From UBA6921 sp031363085 (GTDB taxonomy: Bacteria > Pseudomonadota > Gammaproteobacteria > SG8-11), in the NCBI GenBank assembly GCA_031363085.1, contig JANLTU010000112.1, positions 1 to 40,536 on the forward strand: a DNA stretch of 40,536 nt. The letters run 5' to 3'. This document shows, in pieces, positions 32,607-40,536 of the stretch; within the stretch, counting starts at the first letter, position 1; every line of letters starts with the position of its first letter. The notes beneath the pieces are model-generated. The model did no database searches and had not been told where the DNA came from. It saw only the letters and a list, made by a program, of their open reading frames with translations. A program made the translations under genes and the position numbers.

Positions 32607-32993
32607 TGGGCAACTGCCTTTGCGTGCGGGGGTTGCGAGTTGGTCGGGGCGAGAAACCATGGCCATGATCTGAAACGGCTTAGGAAAGTTACTCAAGATA
32701 TCGGGCGTTACTCCCTCCAAGTTGAGCCCACGCCCTGTGATCGGTGATGTGCTAGGCAGTCAAGGTAGTACGAACGACCTACCGGGTAGGCGATTTCAAG
32801 CAATCAAACTTTATCGGCCGATCAATTTCTGTTCAATCTGATCGACATCCGTGTCACTGCTGAGGTACTGCCGTGTTGCAGCTAGTTATCCACAGGCTTA
32901 TCCACTGGTTTTGTGAGTAACTCTCTCGCCGCCCGAATTACCCTTGCTGCGTTACTCGTCTGAGCCATGGGCGACAAAGTCCGCCGCGCTTTC
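32607..32993. other. Intergenic stretch with DnaA-box-like sites, no gene
   Basis: About 390 bases between the small membrane protein and the cupredoxin gene. Apart from the DnaA-box-like sites at 32887-32907, I see no coding or RNA feature. Confidence 0.5.
32887..32907 (+). promoter_or_regulatory. Two DnaA-box-like sites in tandem
   Basis: TTATCCACA (32887-32895), the DnaA-box consensus, and TTATCCACT (32899-32907), one mismatch, in the same orientation 12 bases apart. A weaker inverted match TGTGAGTAA follows near 32915. No dnaA, dnaN, gyrB or other origin gene is near, so an origin is unlikely; a titration or regulatory site is possible. Confidence 0.4.
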
Positions 32994-33410
32994 TCAAGAT
33001 GCGCGTAGCAGGTTAATTCGCTCGTGCAGCGTGTCAACGTTAACTATTGCTTCATCGGTACCCACAACCGGAGTACGCACAAAAATTGTCATTTTCATTT
33101 CCGGATGCCGGCTGCACCCCAGCTCCAACACGCCCCGGTTCTTGAAAACCAAGGTTTTGCTGGCACCGGGCTGAAGCTTGCCAAGCTCAACGTCGTAGTC
33201 GGGTGTGACGCTGACGAGGTCATGCATAACCTCGTCCTTGTTGGTAAACGTTACTTTGTCACCCGGCTTCAGCGTGAGAAAGACGTCCGAAAACTTGTGG
33301 TGATTTTGATCACTGGGCGGATTATCCGCATAGGAACTGTCGCTGATGGGGATGATGACGGCGACCAACAACGCAACCCCACCACAGGCAAAAGCAATCT
33401 GACCCCACAT
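32994..33410 (-). CDS. Cupredoxin (amicyanin/plastocyanin-like), type 1 copper
   Basis: 138 residues with GGAGG before the ATG. The N-terminal hydrophobic segment (IAFACGGVALLVAVIIPI) is a signal sequence or anchor. The cupredoxin domain reads DVFLTLKPGDKVTFTNKDEVMHDLVS and continues to FKNRGVLELGCSRHPEMKMTIFV in beta-strands. All four type 1 copper ligands are present: H63, C99, H102 and M105 in the C-x2-H-x2-M spacing of amicyanin. It would carry single electrons in the periplasm. A C-terminal tail of about 25 residues beyond the domain is unusual. No oxidase or dehydrogenase partner is adjacent. Confidence 0.85.
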   Translation of the reverse strand: MWGQIAFACGGVALLVAVIIPISDSSYADNPPSDQNHHKFSDVFLTLKPGDKVTFTNKDEVMHDLVSVTPDYDVELGKLQPGASKTLVFKNRGVLELGCSRHPEMKMTIFVRTPVVGTDEAIVNVDTLHERINLLRAS

Positions 33411-33737
33411 TTCTATTAACCTCCGGTCCGTGGTGGTAATGCGCTACATTAGTTAATGATTCGATTCAACACCGAATATCTAACACCGTGATGCACTACC
33501 CCATAAAGTGATGCGGTAGTGGACCATGATTTTCTTAAAATGACATGAACCAAAGACGCGAAGCGTGTTCGCCTGCATGCAGGAACACCCGCCGTGTCGA
33601 CCCCGAAGAGATGCCGATTTATTCAAACCGTTCGGGCTGAGCCGCCCGAAGCCGTTGCTAACCGGTTGATTTACAGAGAACACATTTCAACTACTCGACA
33701 GGCGCACTGCTCAATGCGAACGATTAAGTGCGTTCCC
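33411..33737. other. Intergenic stretch with two palindromes, no gene
   Basis: About 330 bases. It contains a CACTACC/GGTAGTG stem (33494-33500 with 33515-33521) and a REP-like palindrome (33631-33650). No credible coding frame. Confidence 0.5.
33631..33650. repeat. REP-like palindrome
   Basis: TTCGGGC (33631-33637) and GCCCGAA (33644-33650) with a 6-base loop, flanked by the CCG/GCC context of the widespread intergenic repeat that contains CGTTCGGGCTGAG. Confidence 0.5.
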
Positions 33738-34187
33738 CTACACAACGTCGAGCAATTTTTGATCGAGAATTTTCTGGAATTTTTTCATGCCGCGAATGCG
33801 TAAAAACTCCCGCTCGATGCGCGCACGGTCGATGGTCTCCAGTTTTCTGGCCAGATAGGCGCGCGCAAACGCGGACTCGTCGCCGTATTTGTTCACCGAC
33901 CAGCCGATGCCGCCGGTGTAGGGACAGTCGGTCCAAAACGCAATCCAGCGCCAGTCGCAATATTCCTTGCCGTTTTTCTTCCGGATACTTTCAATCAACC
34001 GCACACCCACGACACCCGAGGTGTTGCGCTTGGTCATGCGGTCTTTGATCGGAATCGCCGCCGGCAGGCTGGGGAGCACTTTCTTCACCCACTTTTGCGC
34101 CGCCACCTCGGCGGCCTTCCAGGTGCGGTAGTGTTTCAGCGTAAAGTTTTTTTGGTACAACTTATTCTGGCGCCGGATGCGCGCCAT
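33738..34187 (-). CDS. AP2-type DNA-binding-domain protein
   Basis: 149 residues from the ATG at 34187. It is strongly basic in its first half (MARIRRQNKLYQKNFTLKHY). The central region, about residues 52-100, reads like an AP2/ERF-type three-strand DNA-binding fold: KRNTSGVVGVRL, KEYCDWRWIAFWT, GIGWSVNKYGDESAFARAYLARK. In bacteria such domains occur in mobile-element nucleases and as stand-alone regulators; no nuclease motif is visible here. It stands alone between gene-poor stretches. A start at 34223 would add twelve residues. Confidence 0.65.
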   Translation of the reverse strand: MARIRRQNKLYQKNFTLKHYRTWKAAEVAAQKWVKKVLPSLPAAIPIKDRMTKRNTSGVVGVRLIESIRKKNGKEYCDWRWIAFWTDCPYTGGIGWSVNKYGDESAFARAYLARKLETIDRARIEREFLRIRGMKKFQKILDQKLLDVV

Positions 34188-34694
34188 GATGCATTTCTCT
34201 TGGGTGTTACGGGTCAGGTGCACATATCCTCCGCGATCAAATGAGTGAATTACTTACGTAGCCAGAAAGTAAGCTCGACCCACGCTGTGCCGAAATGCCT
34301 ATAAACAAAGCGTTTGCCGATGAAAATAGTTCCGGCCGCTTAACCACGGCGCGCAGTTAAGCGCACGACAAAAAAGCACAACCTTCATTGACACCTACTG
34401 GGATGAATGGCCGGGCGCTACGGCGCAAGGCTTGACCACCGACTTCGCCCAAGCGGCTCACCTCGCAACCAGGACGTACTCATTATGTCAGATATTTCAA
34501 TAGCGATCACAAGCGCAGCGCATCCACAGTACGCCGCCCACCTGACACTGCAATATGTCAAAACATGAACCCTTAACCCGAAAACCTCGTGCTCGCGAGC
34601 TTGACTATTTGAGAAAATGATCAACACTTAACCCCAGCAAGCATAGTCGGAGAAAAAGCGAATTTGAACGCGCGCTCAAAAAATTTATAAATCC
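34188..34694. other. Gene-poor stretch, nothing recognised
   Basis: About 500 bases between the AP2-domain gene and the STAS-domain remnant. Short open frames only; no RNA gene, terminator or repeat stood out. Confidence 0.5.
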
Positions 34695-34910
34695 ATGCCG
34701 GCGCGCACGTGCGCGTCATCGGTGCTGCTGGACAAGCCGGGCCGGTACACCGCCGAGGTTTTCCAGAAAAGCCGTGAAGACGTCATCAAACGGCAGCAGA
34801 TGAAAATGCTCGAACTGTCCACTCCGGTGGTGAAGCTGTGGGACGGCATCCTGGCGGTGCCGCTGATCGGCACGCTCGACAGCGCTGGCACCTAAGTCGT
34901 CACGGAGAAC
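34695..34910 (+). pseudogene. STAS-domain (RsbR-type) regulator fragment with a premature stop
   Basis: The frame reads LLDKPGRYTAEVFQKSRED, then VIKRQQMKMLELSTPVVKLW and DGILAVPLIGTLDSAGT, which matches the linker and first strands of RsbR-type STAS proteins. A TAA follows where the family usually has Gln, and the frame resumes as VVTEN before homology ends. Both the upstream sensor domain and most of the STAS domain are missing, so this is a remnant with a nonsense change. The following 220 bases to the sensor kinase hold nothing I recognise. Confidence 0.65.
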
Positions 34911-35132
34911 CCGCCGCCGCAGTGTTGGGCGCGCTGCGATCAGGAAAAAAGGGCGTTTGTTTTTCCTATACTTCAGATGGTGAGCAGGATAAATATTCAC
35001 AATTTTGCCACCTTCCGGAAGCTGAGACGAACGCGTCGCTATGAACAATCTAATTAGGGCAGAACACCGGATAACGCACGGCGCAACAGCATTGCTCACG
35101 CCACCGGGCGAAGTAGTGCGCTGCCCCAACAG

Positions 35133-37604
35133 GTGAAAGCACCGCTCCCGCCCAACGAAGTCCAACGCCTCGAAACCCTGCGCGGCTACGACATTCTTGA
35201 CACCCCGCCCGAACAGGTTTTCGACGCTCTCACTCAGTTGGCGGCGCACGTCTGCCAGGTGCCGATTGCGTTGGTCTCGCTCGTGGATGAGCACCGCCAG
35301 TGGTTCAAATCCAAGCTTGGCCTCGGCGTTTCTGAGACTTCGCGTGACCTTGCTTTTTGCGCGCACGCCATCCTGCAACCCGATGAGGTGTTGGAGGTGC
35401 GCGACGCGCAACTGGACGCGCGCTTTGCCGACAACCCCCTCGTCACCGGCGACCCGAACATCCGTTTTTACGCCGGCGCGCCACTGGTTACGTCCGACGG
35501 CCACGCGTTAGGCACGTTGTGTGTGATTGACCGCATCCCGCGTACCTTGAGCACTGAGCAACAGACCGCGCTGCGCGCCGTGACACACGCCGTGATCACA
35601 CAGCTCGACCTGCGCCGCATCCTCGCCACGCAACGTCGCGTCGAGCAGGAATTGCTGCATGCGAAACAGGCGCTGGTGACGGCAAACGCCTGGCAGGGCA
35701 CCATTCTGGACAGCGCGGACGTGGCCATCATCGCCACCGACCCGCACGGCGTGATCCAAACCTTCAATCGCGCGGCCGAGCGGATGCTCGGTTATCGCGC
35801 GGTGGACGTGGTCGGCAAAACCACGCTGGGAATTATTCATGATCCGCTGGAAGTTCAGTCCCGTGCCCTTGAACTTACCCGCGAACTGGGTCGCGTCATC
35901 GAGCCGGGCTTCGAGGCGTTCGTCGCCAAGGCGCGCGCGGGCGTGGCGGATGAACGTGAATGGACTTACCTAACGAATACGGGCCACCGCTTTCCAGTGC
36001 GGCTGACCGTGACGGCCATGTTCGACGCGGCCGGGGAAATCACCGGCTTCATGGGCATCGCCACCGATCTCAGTGAACACCGGCACGAGCAGGAAAGGTT
36101 CCAAATGGTGGTCGAGGCGGCGCCCAACGGCATCGTAGCCATCAACGCCGCCGGCATCGTCACGCTGGTCAATGCGCAGATGGAGGAGCTATTCGGCTAT
36201 GGGCGGGAGGAGCTGATCGGCCAACCGGTCGAGATGCTGGTGCCGGAGCGCTTTCGGGCCGCCCACCCGAGGCAGCGCGCCGGCTTTTTCGCCAACCCCC
36301 ACGCGCGCGCGATGGGCGCCGGGCGCGATTTGTTCGGCCTGCGCAAGTACGGCTGCGAGTTTCCGTTGGAGATCGGCCTGAGCCCGATCACGACACGCGA
36401 CGGTCCTCTGGTGCTCGCCTCGATCATTGATATTACCGAGCGCAAGCGGATCGAAGAACAGTTGGTGCGTATGCAACGGGAGCGCGAGCGAATTTTGAAT
36501 TCCGTCGATTTCGGCATTCATGGCATCGACCGGGACGGTAACATCGTGTTTGAAAATTTTCGTGCCGCGCAGATGTTCGACCGCGACGCACAGGAGATGA
36601 TCGGCCAGCCGGCGCACGCGTTGATGCATCACACTCGGGCCGACGGTTCCCCGCACCCGCAAAGCGAATGCCCGATCTATGCCACGCTGCACGACGGGGT
36701 TGCCCGCCGGATCGAGGATGACGTATTTTGGCGCAAGGACGGCGGGAGTTTTCCAGTCGCCTACACCGCCACGCCCGAATTCGACACGGCCGGTAACATT
36801 GATGGCGTGCTGGTGTCGTTCCGCGACATCAGCATGCGCAAACAGGCAGAAGAAGCCCTGCAGAAGCTCAATGCGGAGTTGCGCCTCGCCACTGCGCGGG
36901 CGCAGGCGGCCGACCGCATCAAGTCCGCGTTCCTGGCCACCATGTCGCACGAGTTGCGCACCCCGCTCAATTCCATCATCGGTTTCACCGGCGTGCTGTT
37001 GCGCGGTCTCGCCGGGCCGTTCAACCCGGAACAGAGCAAGCAACTGGGCATGGTGCAGAACAGCGCGCGTCATTTGCTGGCACTGATCAACGACGTGCTG
37101 GATATTTCCAAAATCGAGGCCGGTGAGCTGCGCGTGGAGCATGAACCGTTTGACTTGGGTCGCTCGATCAGCAAGGTGATCGGCATCGTTACGCCGCTCG
37201 CGGCCGCGAAGGGGCTCGCGCTGCGCAGCGCGGTGGCGCCCGAGCTTGGCGCAACGCGGGGCGATACGCGGCGCGTCGAGCAGGTGCTGCTGAACCTGCT
37301 CAATAACGCCATCAAGTTTTCCGAACACGGTGAGGTGGCGCTGGCCGCCAAGCGCAGCGGCAATCGCCTGCAGATACACATCACCGACACTGGCATCGGC
37401 ATCAAGCCGGAAGATATGCAGACCTTGTTCCAGCCGTTCCGGCAAGTCAACGACGGGCTGGCGCGCAGCCACGAAGGCACGGGCCTGGGCCTCGCCATCT
37501 GCCGACGCCTCGCGGAACTGATGGGCGGTGAGATAAGTGTACAAAGCGAATGGGGCAAGGGCAGCACCTTCGACTTCACGCTGCCGTTAAAGGAGCACTC
37601 ATGA
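35133..37604 (+). CDS. GAF-PAS-PAS-PAS sensor histidine kinase
   Basis: 823 residues, GTG start, no membrane segment, so cytosolic. Domain order: GAF (about 20-165: YDILDTPPEQVFDAL, YAGAPLVTSDGHALGTLCVID), three PAS domains (about 187-312, 320-442, 450-573), HisKA with H606 in FLATMSHELRTPLNSIIGF, and HATPase_c (about 715-820: NLLNNAIKFSEHGEV, DTGIGI, GTGLGLAICRRLAELMGGEI). GAF of this type senses redox or small molecules, and PAS2 resembles PAS domains near YGREELIGQPVEML. It has no receiver of its own; the next gene encodes one, starting in an ATGA overlap, so the two probably form a phosphorelay. Confidence 0.93.
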   Translation: MKAPLPPNEVQRLETLRGYDILDTPPEQVFDALTQLAAHVCQVPIALVSLVDEHRQWFKSKLGLGVSETSRDLAFCAHAILQPDEVLEVRDAQLDARFADNPLVTGDPNIRFYAGAPLVTSDGHALGTLCVIDRIPRTLSTEQQTALRAVTHAVITQLDLRRILATQRRVEQELLHAKQALVTANAWQGTILDSADVAIIATDPHGVIQTFNRAAERMLGYRAVDVVGKTTLGIIHDPLEVQSRALELTRELGRVIEPGFEAFVAKARAGVADEREWTYLTNTGHRFPVRLTVTAMFDAAGEITGFMGIATDLSEHRHEQERFQMVVEAAPNGIVAINAAGIVTLVNAQMEELFGYGREELIGQPVEMLVPERFRAAHPRQRAGFFANPHARAMGAGRDLFGLRKYGCEFPLEIGLSPITTRDGPLVLASIIDITERKRIEEQLVRMQRERERILNSVDFGIHGIDRDGNIVFENFRAAQMFDRDAQEMIGQPAHALMHHTRADGSPHPQSECPIYATLHDGVARRIEDDVFWRKDGGSFPVAYTATPEFDTAGNIDGVLVSFRDISMRKQAEEALQKLNAELRLATARAQAADRIKSAFLATMSHELRTPLNSIIGFTGVLLRGLAGPFNPEQSKQLGMVQNSARHLLALINDVLDISKIEAGELRVEHEPFDLGRSISKVIGIVTPLAAAKGLALRSAVAPELGATRGDTRRVEQVLLNLLNNAIKFSEHGEVALAAKRSGNRLQIHITDTGIGIKPEDMQTLFQPFRQVNDGLARSHEGTGLGLAICRRLAELMGGEISVQSEWGKGSTFDFTLPLKEHS

Positions 37605-38131
37605 AGACTAAAATTCTGCTGGTCGAGGACAACGAACAAAACCGTTACCTCACGACATTTTTGCTGGTAGAGCGCGGCTACGTGGTGGTTCATGCCGAGA
37701 CCGGCCCACGGGGTTTGGAACTTGCCGCCCGCGAGCATCCCGATCTGATTCTGCTTGATATTCAGCTCCCCGGAATGGATGGCCATGCGGTTGCGCGCCG
37801 GCTCAAGGGCGATCCGGCGCTGAAGTCCATCCCGATTGTCGCGGTCACCTCTTACGCCATGGCCGGCGACCGCGACAAAGCATTCGCTGCGGGCGTCGAA
37901 GGCTACATCGAGAAACCAATCAACCCGGATACCTTCGTTATGGAAATAGAACGCTTTTTACTCCCCGCACAAAAGGCGCCTGCGTCGCGATCCGCGTGCT
38001 CGTGGTGGACGACAACGCCGACAACCTTTACCTGCTGCGTTCGATCCTGCAGGGCTTTGACTGCGCTATGGACGAAGCGCGCCACGGCGCGGAAGCCCTC
38101 ACCAAGGCGCGCCAGTCCCCTCCCGACCTGA
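37601..38131 (+). CDS. Stand-alone receiver-domain response regulator (DivK-like)
   Basis: 176 residues from the ATG at 37601 (AAAGGAG upstream), whose ATGA overlaps the kinase stop. Residues 1-125 are a complete receiver: KTKILLVEDNEQNRYLT, phospho-acceptor D53 in LILLDIQLPGMDG, VAVTSYAM and GYIEKPINPDTF. The last 50 residues (from about ASRSACSWW) are low-complexity and are the out-of-frame reading of the next gene's receiver, so the functional protein probably ends near FLLPAQKAP; an indel here cannot be excluded. It has no output domain and should pass phosphate or act by protein contact. Confidence 0.88.
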   Translation: MKTKILLVEDNEQNRYLTTFLLVERGYVVVHAETGPRGLELAAREHPDLILLDIQLPGMDGHAVARRLKGDPALKSIPIVAVTSYAMAGDRDKAFAAGVEGYIEKPINPDTFVMEIERFLLPAQKAPASRSACSWWTTTPTTFTCCVRSCRALTALWTKRATARKPSPRRASPLPT

Positions 38132-40518
38132 TCATCTCCGACCTGCTGATGCCGGTGATGGACGGTTACACCTTGCTGCGCCAATGGAAGGCGGACGAGC
38201 GCTTGGCGCAGATTCCGTTTGTTGTTTACACCGCTACCTACACCGAGCCGCAGGACGAACGCCTCGCGCTCGAACTGGGCGCCGACGCCTTTATTCTCAA
38301 GCCGGCCGAGCCGGAGCCTTTCATGCGGCGCATCCGTGAAACTCTGGAGCGGAAACGCAGCGCTGCGCTGTCACCGCCGCAGACGACCAGCGTCGAAGAA
38401 AAAGTGTTGCTCAAGGAATACAGCGAAGTCCTGATTCGCAAGCTGGAGAACAAGACCCTGCGCCTGGAGCAGGTGAATCAGGCATTACAGCAAGACATCG
38501 ACTTGCGCCGCCAAACCGAACTCGCCCTGGGCGAAAGTGAGGCGCGGTTACGACTGGCGCTCGACGCCGCGCACATGGGTACCTTCGACTGGGACATCCC
38601 CAACAACCACATCACTTGGTCGCGCGGGCATGAGGAGTTATGGGGCCTCAAATTCGGCGAGTTCGACGGCAGCTATGCGCAGGCCATAAAGCGCCTGCAT
38701 CCAGACGATGCGCCCGGCATGGAGGCTGAGATCGCCCGCTGCATGGCGGCGCATGCGCCGTTACTGCGCGAGTTCCGCGTGGTGTGGCCGGACGGCAGCA
38801 TGCACTGGATTTCGAGCTGGGGTGAATTCGCCTTTGATGTCAACAACCGGCCGCTGCGGATGCGCGGCGTGGTAGTGGACATCAGTGCACGCAAGGAAAT
38901 CGAACACAAATTGTCGGCCAGCGAAGCGCTGCTGCGCACCATTGTCGATTCCGAACCGGCCGGCATTGAACTGATCGGTGTCAACTGCATGCTGCTTGAT
39001 ATCAATGCTTCCGGCCTTGCCCTGCGCGAGGCTGAAACCCGCGAATCGGTCATCCATCGCGATGTGGCGCAATGGGTGGTGCCGGAGCAGCGCGAGTCGT
39101 TCGTGCAACTGCAACAGCACGCGCTCGACGGCACCTCCGGCACGCTCGAATTCGACATGCTTGGACTCAAAGGCACGCGGCGCACCCTGCACACCCACGC
39201 GGTGCCGCTGCGCAACTCGTCGGGCGCGGTGATCGCGGCGCTTGGGCTCACCACCGATATCAGCGAGCGCAAACGCAGCGCGGCGGAAAAACAGCAACTG
39301 GAACGCAAACTCCAGCAAGCGCAAAAAATGGAAGTGATCGGCCAACTCACCGCCGGCATCGCGCACGACTTCAACAACATCATCGCCAGCGTGCTGGGTT
39401 ATTCCGAGCTCGCGCTCGACTACCATGTCGCCGACAAAGACAGCAAACTGGCGGAGTGTCTGCGCGAAGTGCAAAACGCAGGCAAGCGCGCACGCGACCT
39501 GATCACCAACCTGCTCACCTTTTCGCGCGCCGGCGAAACCGACACCTACCCGGTGCAGTTGGGCAAGTTGACGCAGGAAGCGGCGAACATGTTGAAACCC
39601 ACGCTGCCGTCCAGTATCGAATTCGCGCTCCGTGTTGAAACGGACGACCTCTACGTGCGCGCCAATCCGTCACAGCTTTACCAGGTCATCATGAATCTAG
39701 TCATCAATGCGCGCGACGCCCTCGGCGAACATGGTCGTATCGAGCTTGTGGTTCGTCAGGCGCACGCTGTCAAATCCACCTGCGCGGCTTGCCAAGCCGA
39801 CGTGGCCGGCGACTTCGTCGAGCTTGCCGTCATCGACAACGGCTCGGGCATCGCGCCGGATCTGGTGTCGCGCATCTTCGACCCGTTCTTCACCACCAAA
39901 GCGGTCGGCAAAGGCACCGGCATGGGACTGTCGGTGGTGCACGGCGTGGTCCACCGCTGCGGCGGCCATGTCCTGGTCGAATCCACCCCCGGCTGCGGCA
40001 CGGCGCTGCGTGTGCTGTTTCCGTTGACGACAGCGGCCGTCGAAAAAGACGCTGCGCTGCGTGCGGACGCAAAACCCGCTGGCGACAGCGCCGCAAGCGC
40101 CGGGGAAGCGCGCGCCGCGCCACACCGCAGCCACATCCTGGTGGTTGACGACGAAAATATTTTGGCCCTGCTGGTCGGCGAAGTGCTGAAATCAAAGGGC
40201 TACCGCGTGACAACTTACAGCGATAGCCTACAGGCGTTAGAGCAGTTTCGTTCCGCACCCGACGAATTCGACGCGCTGCTCAGCGATCAAACCATGCCCG
40301 GCCTCACCGGTATCGAACTCGCGCAGGCACTGCGCGCCCTGCGACCGGAACTGCCGATCATCCTGTGCACCGGATACAGCAGCGCACTGGACGAAACAGT
40401 CGCCGCGCAACTCAACGTGGCGCTGATCTCCAAACCTATTTCATTTCCCGGACTGTTACTGACGCTTGAACGATCACTTTCTGCCGCCCGCCGCAAGGCT
40501 CGGAACACTTCACCTTAG
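37996..40518 (+). CDS. Hybrid histidine kinase REC-PAS-PAS-HisKA-HATPase-REC
   Basis: 840 residues. Order: an N-terminal receiver (1-125; LVVDDNADNLYLL, D49 in IISDLLMPVMDG), a coiled-coil linker, two PAS domains (about 182-303 and 312-427), HisKA with H457 in LTAGIAHDFNNIIASV (NtrB-like), HATPase_c (NLVINARDALGEHGR, DNGSGI, GTGMGLSVVHGVVHRCGG) and a C-terminal receiver (D764 in LLSDQTMPGLTGIE). The GTG start lies 136 bases inside the preceding gene in another frame, and the first codons lack the usual residue or two before the receiver strand, so the true start or an indel is in question. It probably completes the phosphorelay with the two upstream genes. Confidence 0.9.
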   Translation: MLVVDDNADNLYLLRSILQGFDCAMDEARHGAEALTKARQSPPDLIISDLLMPVMDGYTLLRQWKADERLAQIPFVVYTATYTEPQDERLALELGADAFILKPAEPEPFMRRIRETLERKRSAALSPPQTTSVEEKVLLKEYSEVLIRKLENKTLRLEQVNQALQQDIDLRRQTELALGESEARLRLALDAAHMGTFDWDIPNNHITWSRGHEELWGLKFGEFDGSYAQAIKRLHPDDAPGMEAEIARCMAAHAPLLREFRVVWPDGSMHWISSWGEFAFDVNNRPLRMRGVVVDISARKEIEHKLSASEALLRTIVDSEPAGIELIGVNCMLLDINASGLALREAETRESVIHRDVAQWVVPEQRESFVQLQQHALDGTSGTLEFDMLGLKGTRRTLHTHAVPLRNSSGAVIAALGLTTDISERKRSAAEKQQLERKLQQAQKMEVIGQLTAGIAHDFNNIIASVLGYSELALDYHVADKDSKLAECLREVQNAGKRARDLITNLLTFSRAGETDTYPVQLGKLTQEAANMLKPTLPSSIEFALRVETDDLYVRANPSQLYQVIMNLVINARDALGEHGRIELVVRQAHAVKSTCAACQADVAGDFVELAVIDNGSGIAPDLVSRIFDPFFTTKAVGKGTGMGLSVVHGVVHRCGGHVLVESTPGCGTALRVLFPLTTAAVEKDAALRADAKPAGDSAASAGEARAAPHRSHILVVDDENILALLVGEVLKSKGYRVTTYSDSLQALEQFRSAPDEFDALLSDQTMPGLTGIELAQALRALRPELPIILCTGYSSALDETVAAQLNVALISKPISFPGLLLTLERSLSAARRKARNTSP

Positions 40519-40536
40519 AACTGGGATTTAAAGGGG

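Noticed and set aside
32887..32907. Replication origin
   Set aside because: Only two DnaA-like sites, no AT-rich unwinding stretch that I could identify, and no origin-linked genes; listed only as DnaA-box-like sites.
34488..34568. Short frame beginning MSDISIAIT
   Set aside because: 27 residues, no ribosome site, no hydrophobic or conserved pattern.
36189..37544. 451-residue minus-strand frame across the sensor kinase
   Set aside because: It is antisense to conserved PAS, HisKA and HATPase codons and arises from GC-rich codon use; no family features.
1..40536. CRISPR array, tRNA or rRNA genes
   Set aside because: No regular direct-repeat/spacer series and no tRNA or rRNA signature was found on reading both strands.

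Overview
The window looks like chromosomal DNA of a moderately GC-rich gammaproteobacterium, probably from an assembly of an uncultured or little-studied lineage. The evidence is conserved proteobacterial synteny: rpsP-rimM-trmD-rplS as one operon, xerD next to dsbC, and the queG / nnr / tsaE / amidase cluster. No plasmid or phage backbone is visible. I infer the lineage from gene content only; there is no rRNA gene to place it.

Layout. 0-7.1 kb is housekeeping: the 3' part of an AddA-type helicase-nuclease (cut by the window edge), then a long minus-strand block of dsbC, xerD, ogt, the rplS-trmD-rimM-rpsP operon with a strong terminator, and a periplasmic retropepsin-like protease. 7.1-14.9 kb is metabolic: a GuaA-like amidotransferase, a small membrane protein, glycerate 2-kinase, an arginase-ornithine aminotransferase operon, a 43-residue membrane protein, an FGE-fold lipoprotein, transaldolase and a cold-shock protein. 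15-17.7 kb has a TonB-dependent receptor with a good sigma70 promoter, followed by a PduO-type cobalamin adenosyltransferase.

17.7-20.1 kb is accessory and decayed: a 147-bp element bounded by perfect 23-bp inverted repeats, REP-like repeats, a frameshifted dinD and an IS5-type transposase remnant, then a secreted protein. 20.6-27.1 kb has a LytS/LytTR two-component pair, a lipoprotein of unknown function, and a LodA/LodB pair (quinone-cofactor amino-acid oxidase plus its flavoprotein maturase), which is the most distinctive system here. 27.2-32.5 kb is a translationally coupled minus-strand operon, nnrDE-tsaE-amiC-btuF, divergent from queG. 32.5-35 kb is gene-poor, with an amicyanin-like cupredoxin, an AP2-domain protein, DnaA-box-like sites, REP-like palindromes and a broken STAS-domain fragment. 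35.1-40.5 kb is a signalling cluster: a GAF-PAS3 histidine kinase, a stand-alone receiver, and a REC-PAS2-kinase-REC hybrid.

Two themes connect genes across the window. Cobalamin handling recurs (outer-membrane receptor, adenosyltransferase, BtuF-type binding protein and the cobalamin-dependent QueG). Copper/redox and quinone chemistry recurs too (DsbC, cupredoxin, LodA/LodB). Both links are inferred from family knowledge, not shown by the sequence.
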